Assembly: GCA_934621385.1 (NCBI GenBank)
Contig: CAKTUI010000001.1
Coordinates: forward strand, 71,465 to 135,464
Direction: 5' to 3'
DNA: 64,000 bases
Origin: an uncultured Kiritimatiellota bacterium
GTDB taxonomy: Bacteria; Verrucomicrobiota; Kiritimatiellia; RFP12; UBA1067
Part shown: one piece after another, positions 50,988 to 58,782 of the stretch
Position numbering within the stretch: the first letter of the stretch is position 1
Layout: each line of letters opens with the position of its first letter
Made by a program: the position numbers and the translations under genes
The notes under the pieces: model-generated
What the model was told of the DNA's origin: nothing
The model's database searches: none
What the model saw: the letters and a program-made list of their open reading frames with translations, nothing else

Positions 50988-51207
50988 AGGGTGGAGAGGC
51001 CCGTCGCCACGGGCGGAGACAGGCATAACGACGGGAAAGCACCTTAGTCCTTTGCACAAACCACTAAGGTGCTTTGGGTAAACCACCTTAGTCCTTTGAT
51101 CAAACCACCTTAGTGCTTTCCCGAAGAGAAGCGCATCTCAGCCCCTTGAGATGCGCTTCCCAGACCTTTCTCTAGCCCATGTCATCCCGCTCCCTTCGGC
51201 ATGCCCC
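50988..51207. repeat. Phased 22-nt dyad array, copy 3
   Basis: Spacers at exact 22-nt steps: aggg 50988, cggg 51010 and 51032; gcac 51054, gggt 51076, gatc 51098; cccg 51120, cccc 51142, acct 51164, cccg 51186. The four central units are AAAGCACCTTAGTCCTTT, AAACCACTAAGGTGCTTT, AAACCACCTTAGTCCTTT and AAACCACCTTAGTGCTTT. The units at 51124 and 51146 pair with each other as a hairpin around cccc. The core is CTAAGG as in copy 2. The centre is 51077.5. Confidence 0.88.
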
Positions 51208-51289
51208 GTGCTACATTGGGGCATCTCTATGGGCATTTGCCTTGATTTCCCAGCTTTTTGACGGCTGGAGCAGTCGCGGGCTGCGTGAA

Positions 51290-52570
51290 TTGCAAGCCAG
51301 GCGGGTCAATTTTCTGAAGATGGATCCGAGGGGCCTCGGCAGCAGTCCGAACATTCTCATTTGGTTGTCTCCTTTATGCCGCCCTGGCGTAGGCGGTGTC
51401 GTATTGGTAGGCCGTAAGCCCGTCGAGGAGCTTGCGGTGGATCGAGTTGATGACGCGCTCGAGCCTGTGCATGTCCGCTCGCGTGCACTTGCCGAAATCG
51501 GTTCCCTTCGGGTACCACCTGCGGACGAAGCGGTTGCAGTTCTCGACGGACCCCTTTTCCCAGGAGGACTTGGCGCGCGTGCAGTAGACGTCGCACCCGA
51601 CGGCGGCCTTTATCCTCTTGGGGTCGAGGAACTCGCAGCCGTTGTCGGTCGTGACGGAGCGCGCCTTGCCGAGCGCCTTGCGCCTGATCGTTCGCTTCAG
51701 GGCCTTGACGACCCCGTCCTGCGTGACGTGTTCCAGCTTCTCGACGACGTGGCGCCTGCTCTTGCGGTCGACGAGGACGAGCAGTCCGCCGGTCCCGTTC
51801 GTGACGAGACGACGGTGTCCATCTCGTAGTGCCCGAACCTGCTGCGGTTCGTGGCTCCGGCGGGCCTGCCGTCGAGGACGAGCCTGCCCGGGACCGTCAT
51901 GGCGGGATGCGGCCTCGGGCCCTTGGGCTTCCTGTTCGGATGATAGGGCGTCTCGCCGTACCTGACTCCGACGTCGCCGGCGTTGACGTGCCTGTACCAT
52001 GTCGAAAGGCAGGGGACACGCTGATCAGGCAGCTCCTTTCTCATGTGGCAGAGGGCGTCATAGGGAGAGAGTTTTTCCTATAGGACATGCTTCTTGAAGA
52101 GAGAGGCCATTTTGTTTGTCACAAGCATCCTGGCTCCCTTGTTTTCGTTGTTTGCGTTGATTATGTCCTGAGCGACGGAAGGGTCGTATTCGCAGTATTT
52201 TCGTCGTCGCCTGTCCTTGGGGTCTGAAATTGCCAGGCCTGTTGCCCCTCGATGGTATTCCCGTCTCCATGTCTCGCTGCTGATGCCGTGCCTTGCCGCG
52301 AACCGTCGGATGGTGATGATCCGCCCGGTTCTGACAAGGTCGTTCCAATCGGTTGCAAGGGTTTGCCTCTGCTCGAAAGTTAGGCGCGTTCCCGGTACGT
52401 GTTGTGTGATATACTTTCTCACGGCGTCCTTTCTCCTGGTCTGGTGCTATGGGGGCATGCTTTCTTTCGCTGCTTTTCCTTTCTCTTGCGATCTCTGTCT
52501 TGCTTCTTCAAGACCTCCTTCCTCCACCTCGAAATCTTGCCTTTCCGATTTGACTCACTTAATTGTACAA
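51290..52570 (-). mobile_element. IS30-family insertion sequence, copy A (degenerate)
   Basis: About 1.28 kb. The left end reads TTGCAAGCCAGGCGGGTCAA (51290-51309). The right end read inward on the minus strand is TTGTACAATTAAGTGAGTCAA (52570-52550). Over the last 13 bases the two ends differ only by transitions, and the left end of copy B matches the right end at 10 of 13. The transposase gene is broken. Exact ends and target duplication could not be fixed by eye. Confidence 0.75.
51374..52422 (-). pseudogene. IS30-family transposase, broken by an amber codon and a frameshift
   Basis: The N-terminal part (52422-52078) carries an IS30-type helix-turn-helix (FEQRQTLATDW, RFAARHGISSETWRRE) and ends at a TAG. 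The same frame continues after this TAG (EKLSPYDALCHMRKEL) through FGHYEMDTVVS, after which a one-base shift near 51810 is needed to reach the C-terminal part with TNGTGGLLVLVDRKSR, TDNGCEF and SSWEKGSVENCNRFVRR, the IS30 DDE signature ending at 51374. Two independent lesions make activity unlikely; programmed recoding would have to occur twice. Confidence 0.85.
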
Positions 52571-52578
52571 CTTCCCAA

Positions 52579-52607
52579 TTGCGCACGGAATCATGAAATG
52601 CTATACT
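52579..52607 (+). promoter_or_regulatory. Promoter of the GH16-like gene
   Basis: TTGCGC (52579-52584), 17-bp spacer and TGC-TATACT (-10 at 52602-52607), just outside the IS right end. Predicted +1 near 52614, leader ~38 nt containing TAGGAATC before the ATG. Confidence 0.62.
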
Positions 52608-52651
52608 ATGCACATCTACCTATGGGATGGTAGCGATAGGAATCAACACCG

Positions 52652-53560
52652 ATGAAACTGAAGACCCTCGCCCGAATAGCGGGATTTCTCCTGACGCTGC
52701 CGGCCCTTGGGGCGGATGCCCGCGTCCGAACGCTCTACGACAGCGACCTTGACGGGTGGCGGCTCTGGACCGCCTACGGGCCCGCGGTGAACGAACGCTA
52801 CGGTTCGGGCAACAACTCCAAGCACTGGCACGACCCCGCCTACGTGGTCGCCTTCGGCAAGGCCCGCATTCTCCGTGCGGTGGATACGGGTGTCGGGAAG
52901 GAGAAGCGTTTCATGAGCGGCTGCCTCTCGACGCGCGAGGCGCCGGGCGGCAGGGGTTTCATGCGGTTCGGTCCGGGCGTGGACTTCCTGCGGTTCGAGT
53001 TCACCGTCTCAATTTCCGACTGGAACCACGCGGTCTGGCCGGCGCTTTGGCTGAGGGGGGACGGCGGGGCGGGCGTCCACGAAATCGACGTGCTCGAGGG
53101 CTTCACCGCGCAAGTGGGCGTCGACCTCTACCGCATCGCGGTTCATTCCGCCGGGAAAGTGAACGTCCTGCGCGACCCATGGCCGGGAACGCCCCTCAAG
53201 GCGGGGCGGAAGGCTTGCGTCTGGACGGAGATTCACCGGCCGGGGACGCTCGACCCGAAGCTGGCCTTCATCCGCGCGGGCGTCGACGGAACGGTGACGG
53301 TCGCGAAGGGCGACCCCAATACCGCCGGCTGGTGGAAGGCGAACTACGGCTGGGACATGATCGTCCAGCAGCAGATCGGCGGCAACTGGGTCGGCGATCC
53401 GGAGAAGCCGTATCAGGGCAAACTCCAAAACGGCGAACCCGGTCTGCCCGCGTCGGAGGTCCCGACCTGGCGGGGCGATTCGTCGATGACCGTTTACCGG
53501 GTGAAGGTCACGGCGCACGGCCCGGCCGATAGCGGGGGTCTGCGCATCAGCCTGCGGTGA
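52652..53560 (+). CDS. Secreted GH16-like glucanase/lectin-fold protein
   Basis: 302 residues with a signal peptide (to about residue 21). A concanavalin-A-like fold is indicated by VWPALWLRGDGG then HEIDVLEGF, in which Glu144, Asp146 and Glu149 match the GH16 catalytic pattern ExDxxE with one extra residue position as in laminarinase types. YRIAVHS and the C-terminal MIVQQQIGGNWVGDP also fit GH16. Likely an endo-glucanase or galactanase outside the cell. First gene of the high-GC carbohydrate block. Confidence 0.75.
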   Translation: MKLKTLARIAGFLLTLPALGADARVRTLYDSDLDGWRLWTAYGPAVNERYGSGNNSKHWHDPAYVVAFGKARILRAVDTGVGKEKRFMSGCLSTREAPGGRGFMRFGPGVDFLRFEFTVSISDWNHAVWPALWLRGDGGAGVHEIDVLEGFTAQVGVDLYRIAVHSAGKVNVLRDPWPGTPLKAGRKACVWTEIHRPGTLDPKLAFIRAGVDGTVTVAKGDPNTAGWWKANYGWDMIVQQQIGGNWVGDPEKPYQGKLQNGEPGLPASEVPTWRGDSSMTVYRVKVTAHGPADSGGLRISLR

Positions 53561-53608
53561 TTTCTTTCCGGATTCCTCGAACGCAACCTTTTCATTCAAC
53601 CTCATATT

Positions 53609-53617
53609 TGATAAACT
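53609..53617 (+). promoter_or_regulatory. Probable extended -10 promoter of the GH92 gene
   Basis: TGA-TAAACT at 53609-53617 gives +1 at 53624, one base before the ATG, the same spacing as other promoters in the window. The match to consensus is modest. Confidence 0.5.
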
Positions 53618-53624
53618 ATACGAC

Positions 53625-55757
53625 ATGAAAACGCAAGTGCTGTCCGCCTTCTTCTCGCTGGCCCTGATCGCCCCGGCATTCGCCGCGCCGGTCGATTTCG
53701 TGAACCCCTTCGTCGGGACGGACGCGACGGGCCACACGTTCCCGGCTGCATCGTATCCCTTCGGGCTCGTTCAGGCGGGTCCCGACACGGGCTGTTCGGG
53801 CTGGGACTACTGCAGCGGCTACCGCTATTCGGACAGCCGGATCGTCGCTTTCTCGCAGACCCACCTCAACGGGACCGGCTGCGGAGACCTCGGCGACCTC
53901 AAGGTGATGCCGTTCCGCGGCGAAAACCCCGCCCCCAGCACGTTCAGCCACGAAGAGGAGTCGGCGTCGCCCGGCTACTACTCGGTCAGGCTCCGCGAGG
54001 CGGCGGCCCGCGTCGAAATCGCCGTCTCCGCGCACGCGGCGATCTACCGGATCACGGGCGAGGGGCGGCTCGGGCTCGCGGTCGATCCCTCCTACGGAAT
54101 CGGGGGGACGGCCGAACCGCAGGGCGTAGCCGTCGCGGACGACCGCACGGGGCTTTCCGGCAAGGTTCACCGCAAGGGCTGGGTCGAGCGCACTTTCGCG
54201 TTCGCCGTCGTTTTCGACCGTCCGGCGGCCGAGGTTCGCGGGAACTCCACGTGCTTCACCTTCGAATTGTCCGCCGACAGGCCCCTGCTTGTGAAGCTCG
54301 CGCTTTCCGCCGAGGGCGGCGTGGGCGCGGCGCGGCGGAATCTCGCGGCGGAAATCCCGGGCTGGGACTTTGACGCGGTTCACGCGGCGGCGGTGGCGAA
54401 GTGGAACGACTACCTCGGCCGGGTGAAGGCCGACGGGTCGGTTGACCAGAAGCGGAACCTCTACACCTCGCTCTACCACCTCTTCCTCCAGCCGAACAAC
54501 ATCGCCGATGTTGGCGAACGACCCTTCTACTCGACGTTCTCCTGCTGGGACACCTTCCGCGCCGCCGCGCCGCTCTACACGGTGCTCGTTCCCGAACTCG
54601 TGCCGGGGATGGTCGGTTCGCTGCTCGAACAGGGCCGGCGGACGGGCTTTCTCCCGATCTGGACGCTCTGGGGTCAGGACAACCAGTGCATGATCGCCAC
54701 GCATTCGGTGCCGATGATCGTGGACGCCTATCTCAAGGGTCTGCTGCCGGCCGACGCGGCGGAAGGCGCCTACCGGCAGATCAAGGACACGCTGACCCAG
54801 CCGCACGAGGGACGGCTCAAGGAAAACTGGGACATCCTGAATCGCTACGGCTACTATCCCTTCGACCTCATCAAGGGCGAGTCGGTCGCGCGCACGATGG
54901 AATGCGCCTACGACGACTGGTGCGCGGGCGTGATGGCCAGGCGTCTCGGTCACGGCGAGGACGCCGATTTCTTCTTCCGGCGTTCGGGGAACTGGCGGAA
55001 CGTGTTCGACCCCGAACTCAAGCTCGTCCGGGGCAAGGACTCGAAGGGCGTCTGGCGTACGCCGTACAACCCCTACGCCCTCGGGCACGGCGCGAGCACG
55101 GCGAACGATTTCACCGAGGGCAACGCCTTCCAGTTCACGTGGCACGTCATGCAGGACCCCGAAGGTCTCATCGCGGCGATGGGGGGGAGGGCCGCGTTCC
55201 TCGACAAACTCGATTCGCTCTTCACCGAGAACTCCCAGGCCGAGGGCATGGGCCACGTCGTGGACGTCACGGGCCTCATCGGCCAGTACGTCCACGGCAA
55301 CGAGCCGAGCCATCACGTGATCTACTTCTACACGCTCGCGGGTCGGCCCGACAAGGCCGCCGAGCGCATCCGCGAGGTCTTCGACAAGTTCTACCTCCCG
55401 AAGCCGGACGGCCTCTGCGGCAACGACGACTGCGGGCAGATGAGCGCCTGGTACGTCTTCGGTGCGCTCGGCTTCTATCCGTTCAACCCGTGCGGCGGCG
55501 AATATGTCCTCGGAGCCCCGCAGGTGCCGAGGGTCTCGCTGCGGCTGGCGAACGGCCGGACGCTCTCCATCGTGGCGAAGGACCTGTCGGCGAAGAACAA
55601 GTACGTGAAGTCGGCCGCTTACCGTGCGCCGGGTTCGCCGGCCGCCCGGCCGCTCAAGACGGCCATCCTTCACGAGGACCTCATGCGCGGCGGCGAGATC
55701 GTCTTCGAGATGACCGACCGTCCCGACGGGGCCTTCGCCGGCGGAGGTGCGCGATGA
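53625..55757 (+). CDS. GH92 exo-alpha-mannosidase
   Basis: 710 residues, usual GH92 length, with a signal peptide ending AFAAP near residue 21. Family motifs: DFVNPFVGTD, GLVQAGPDTG, SQTHLNGTGCGDLGD, WDTFRAAAPL, PIWTLWGQDNQCM and NDDCGQMSAWYVFGALGFYP, which hold the catalytic acid/base residues and the calcium site. GH92 enzymes remove terminal alpha-mannose from N-glycans or yeast mannan. The stop overlaps the start of the phosphodiester glycosidase gene by 4 bp. Confidence 0.95.
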   Translation: MKTQVLSAFFSLALIAPAFAAPVDFVNPFVGTDATGHTFPAASYPFGLVQAGPDTGCSGWDYCSGYRYSDSRIVAFSQTHLNGTGCGDLGDLKVMPFRGENPAPSTFSHEEESASPGYYSVRLREAAARVEIAVSAHAAIYRITGEGRLGLAVDPSYGIGGTAEPQGVAVADDRTGLSGKVHRKGWVERTFAFAVVFDRPAAEVRGNSTCFTFELSADRPLLVKLALSAEGGVGAARRNLAAEIPGWDFDAVHAAAVAKWNDYLGRVKADGSVDQKRNLYTSLYHLFLQPNNIADVGERPFYSTFSCWDTFRAAAPLYTVLVPELVPGMVGSLLEQGRRTGFLPIWTLWGQDNQCMIATHSVPMIVDAYLKGLLPADAAEGAYRQIKDTLTQPHEGRLKENWDILNRYGYYPFDLIKGESVARTMECAYDDWCAGVMARRLGHGEDADFFFRRSGNWRNVFDPELKLVRGKDSKGVWRTPYNPYALGHGASTANDFTEGNAFQFTWHVMQDPEGLIAAMGGRAAFLDKLDSLFTENSQAEGMGHVVDVTGLIGQYVHGNEPSHHVIYFYTLAGRPDKAAERIREVFDKFYLPKPDGLCGNDDCGQMSAWYVFGALGFYPFNPCGGEYVLGAPQVPRVSLRLANGRTLSIVAKDLSAKNKYVKSAAYRAPGSPAARPLKTAILHEDLMRGGEIVFEMTDRPDGAFAGGGAR

Positions 55758-56539
55758 GGCGGGCTCTGCTTCTCCTGGTTCTCGTGCTTCCGTCGCTCCT
55801 GTGGGCGAAGCCGCGCGTGACGCAGACGAAGTTCACCTCCCGGAAGGTGCCGGTTCACGTCGTTTCCTGTTCGCTCTCGAACGGCTTTTCCGCCGTGGCG
55901 CTGATTCAGCCCGCCCCGTCGGGGGTGCCGGGTGCTTCCAGCGTCTGCGCCGATCCGCTTGAGTCCGCCCGGAAGGCCGGGCTTGTCGCGGCGGTCAACG
56001 CGACGGCGTTCATGTATCCCCTGGATGCGCCCCCCGAGGAGCGGAACACCCGGTGGTATGCGGGCAAGCCCGTGCGGCTCTTCGGCCTGAACGTGCAGGA
56101 CGGCGTTCGGCGCAACCCCGACCACCCGAACCGGCAGGTGATGTGGTTCGACGCCTCGGGCCGCGGCCACGTGGGGCATCCGACGGCGGAGGATTCCCCC
56201 GTGCAGGCGGTGGCGGACTGGGAGGGCCCGATTCTTGAGAAGGGCGTCGTCCTTTCCCGCGAGAACGGCATCCGCTACCAGCGCGCCTTTGCAGGGCTTT
56301 CCGACGGCGGCTGGACGCTCCATCTCGCCGTGGCCGAGGGCGGGAAGGATCGGGGCCTGACCCTGGCCGAGTGCGGCGAGTTCCTGAAGACGCTCGGCTG
56401 CACCGACGGCATCAACCTCGACGGCGGCGGTTCGGCGTGCCTGATGTCCGGGCGCGGGCGCACCCTCGCCCCCGTCTTCCCGAAGGGGGGCCGCCGGCCC
56501 GTGCCGGTTCTGCTGGGTGTTCGAAAAACCGCAAAGTGA
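55754..56539 (+). CDS. Phosphodiester glycosidase (NAGPA-like)
   Basis: 261 residues with a signal peptide (LLLLVLVLPSLLWA). NAGPA/DUF2233 features are visible: VAAVNATAFMYP, GIRYQRAFAGLS, and the C-terminal GINLDGGGSACLM. The mammalian homologue removes GlcNAc from GlcNAc-1-phospho-6-mannose. Being translationally coupled to a GH92 mannosidase, it may uncover phosphorylated mannose chains so that the mannosidase can proceed (inference). ATG 55754 overlaps the GH92 stop (ATGA). Confidence 0.88.
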   Translation: MRRALLLLVLVLPSLLWAKPRVTQTKFTSRKVPVHVVSCSLSNGFSAVALIQPAPSGVPGASSVCADPLESARKAGLVAAVNATAFMYPLDAPPEERNTRWYAGKPVRLFGLNVQDGVRRNPDHPNRQVMWFDASGRGHVGHPTAEDSPVQAVADWEGPILEKGVVLSRENGIRYQRAFAGLSDGGWTLHLAVAEGGKDRGLTLAECGEFLKTLGCTDGINLDGGGSACLMSGRGRTLAPVFPKGGRRPVPVLLGVRKTAK

Positions 56540-56567
56540 TGGGATGAACGCCGCCCCCGCCCCGCTG

Positions 56568-56576
56568 TGGTAGAAT
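56568..56576 (+). promoter_or_regulatory. Extended -10 promoter of the deacetylase/esterase fusion gene
   Basis: TGG-TAGAAT; predicted +1 is 56583, the A of the ATG, so leaderless. Confidence 0.66.
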
Positions 56577-56582
56577 GGCGGC

Positions 56583-58619
56583 ATGAAAAACATCTCAATC
56601 GCCCTGCTTTCCCTGATTGTCGGTTCGGCGCTGTCGTTCGCGGCGGAGACGCTGCGGCCCGGCGAGGCCGATTCACCCTATCCGTCCGGCAGAAGAGCCG
56701 CGATGGTCGTGGCCGTCGATGGCGGCACGGTCGCCCAGTACGAGAAGATCGTTCCCCTCCTCGAACGGTGCGGAATCCCCGTGCTCGTCAACGTCGAGGT
56801 CGCGAAGATCGGGGTCGATCCGGCCTACATGACGTGGGGGCAGGTCAACGCGCTCGTGAAGCGCGGCTGCGAACTCGGCGCGATGGTGTCGCACAATCCC
56901 GTCCGCGACCGCGGGCATCGGGCGGAGATTTCGGAGATTGACGCCGCCCTGGCACTCGTCGAGAAGAAGACCGGGCGCGCGCCGAAGGCCGCGCTCTACG
57001 GCTGGCCGGGCATGACCAGGGAGATGCGCGCGGATCTCGACCGCCGGGGAATCGCCAACCAGGTCTGGCGCGGCGGCCAGCTGAACGGCGAGAAGAGGGC
57101 GTGCGCGGAGCTTTCCAACGTCTGCGCCCGTGCGGCCTCCGGCGTCCATTCGACCCTGATTTTCCCGTTCGGGCCGACTTCGGCTTCCGAAATCAATCGC
57201 AGCCAGGCCGACCTCCGGGCGGCGGCGCGTGCGTTGGGATCCGCGACGAACGTCTGGTTCGCGAAACTTTCCGAGCGCCGCGCGCGGGAGACCGCCTACA
57301 CCCGCTACCTGGACCGCAAGGCGCACGAGAAGAAACTGCTCGACGGGTATGCGGCCAGGGCCTTTCAGGTGTCGGTGGCAGGCCCGGGCTGGGGCGTGCC
57401 TCGCAAACCCGGCGAGAAGGTCACGTTCACGGTTCGCTTCGCCGCGCCCGATGCCGAGACCGCGCCGCTTCTCGCCGGACTGGCGGCCACGGTGACGGTC
57501 GACAACTTCGGTTCGCGGCGGCAGTTCGAGAAAACCGTCCCCCTCAGGTCGGACAGCGAGGTCGTCTGTTCGGGAACGCTCCGGGAACCCGGCTTCCTGC
57601 GCATCCGGATCGAGGCCCCCGGTTTCCTGCCGAACCAGGGGCGCCCCTGGCAGCGGTCCGTGCCGTTCGCGCCCGAGCGCATCGCGAAGGTCGGGGCCTG
57701 CCCGGCGGACTTCGATGCCTTCTGGGCGAAAGCCGTCCGGGAGGCGGAGAAGATCCCTCTCGACCCCGAGATGGAACTCAACCCCGACAAGGGCCGGAGC
57801 GTTTGCGGCGGGAAGTATGACGTCTACAACGTGAGTTTCGCCACGGTTGCGAACCGCCGCGTCTACGGCTATCTCTGCATCCCGAAGGGCGGGAAAGGCC
57901 CGTATCCGCTCCGCGTGCAGGTGCCGGGCGCGGGCTACGGGTTGTGGTCGTGGCAGCCGAATCCGAAGGGGAGCGCGGACGAGGTCTACCTTTTCATGAC
58001 GGTCTTCCCGTGGAAGACCTGGGCGCCCCCCGCCGGCGCCTACGAGAAACTGCAAGCGGACTGCTACGCGAAGTACGGCCTGCGCGGCTACGGCTACATC
58101 GGCGCGGGGCTCAGCGAGGGCGCGGCTCACGACTTCTACTATCCCGTCATCCTCGGCATCAACCGTGCGGTGAGCTGGGCGGCGGCGCGTCCCGAGGTCG
58201 ATGCGTCGCGGGTCGGCTACTACGGCATCAGCCAGGGCGGCGCGTTCGGCCTGTATCTCACCTATCTCAATCCGCACGTCCGCAAGTGTGTCTCGACCGT
58301 GACGGCGTTCAGCGACCTTCTCTGCGAGTCGGTCGGCAGGCAGTCCTCGATCGAGAACGGGTGGTTCGACTACGACGACCCCGTGCGGGCGGCGCGGGCG
58401 AAAAGGAATTCGCCCTATCTGGACACCGCGAACTTTGCCTCCAAGATCCGCAAGCCTGTCCGCTTCGTCACCGGCCAGTGCGACTGGATCTGCCCGCCCC
58501 ATACGGTTTACGCGGCCTACAACGTCTGCCCCTCGCCCGACAAGGCCATCGAGCTCACGGCCGGCAACCACGGCGATCCGGGGAACGTCTGGTCCTACTA
58601 CAGGTGGCTGGCGGAGTAG
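56583..58619 (+). CDS. Secreted fusion of a polysaccharide-deacetylase-like domain and an acetyl xylan esterase (CE7) domain
   Basis: 678 residues with signal peptide (to about 20). Residues ~35-215 resemble a NodB-fold deacetylase (VVAVDGGTVAQYEKIVPLLERC, MTWGQVNALVKRGCELGAMVSHNP), but the metal motifs are altered: VDGG instead of the usual FDDG, and H-N-P-V-R-D-R-G-H instead of HxxxH. A beta-sandwich linker follows, then a CE7/AXE1 alpha/beta hydrolase (~375-678) with Ser in GISQGG, Asp in GQCDWICPP and His in GNHG. It would remove acetyl groups from plant or microbial polysaccharide. The two-domain order is unusual. Confidence 0.82.
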   Translation: MKNISIALLSLIVGSALSFAAETLRPGEADSPYPSGRRAAMVVAVDGGTVAQYEKIVPLLERCGIPVLVNVEVAKIGVDPAYMTWGQVNALVKRGCELGAMVSHNPVRDRGHRAEISEIDAALALVEKKTGRAPKAALYGWPGMTREMRADLDRRGIANQVWRGGQLNGEKRACAELSNVCARAASGVHSTLIFPFGPTSASEINRSQADLRAAARALGSATNVWFAKLSERRARETAYTRYLDRKAHEKKLLDGYAARAFQVSVAGPGWGVPRKPGEKVTFTVRFAAPDAETAPLLAGLAATVTVDNFGSRRQFEKTVPLRSDSEVVCSGTLREPGFLRIRIEAPGFLPNQGRPWQRSVPFAPERIAKVGACPADFDAFWAKAVREAEKIPLDPEMELNPDKGRSVCGGKYDVYNVSFATVANRRVYGYLCIPKGGKGPYPLRVQVPGAGYGLWSWQPNPKGSADEVYLFMTVFPWKTWAPPAGAYEKLQADCYAKYGLRGYGYIGAGLSEGAAHDFYYPVILGINRAVSWAAARPEVDASRVGYYGISQGGAFGLYLTYLNPHVRKCVSTVTAFSDLLCESVGRQSSIENGWFDYDDPVRAARAKRNSPYLDTANFASKIRKPVRFVTGQCDWICPPHTVYAAYNVCPSPDKAIELTAGNHGDPGNVWSYYRWLAE

Positions 58620-58705
58620 CGCGGGGGAGCGAGCCCCCCCCCTCGCGGCTTGGATGTTCACAAAACCGTAAAGTTGCCGCGTGAACGCGAAAGTCGGGGC
58701 GAGTG

Positions 58706-58714
58706 TGGTACAAT
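58706..58714 (+). promoter_or_regulatory. Extended -10 promoter of the giant surface protein gene
   Basis: TGG-TACAAT; predicted +1 near 58721, leader about 60 nt with AAAGGAGTT before the ATG. Confidence 0.6.
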
Positions 58715-58782
58715 AATATCAGACGAAGGGGTGTCTCCCTGCATCCCAATCAAACGCGAACGAAAGCAAAAAGGAGTTGGAC

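Noticed and set aside
51374..52422. Programmed stop read-through and frameshift to make an intact IS30 transposase
   Set aside because: No slippery heptamer or stimulatory structure was evident at the shift, two events would be needed, and copy B is independently broken.
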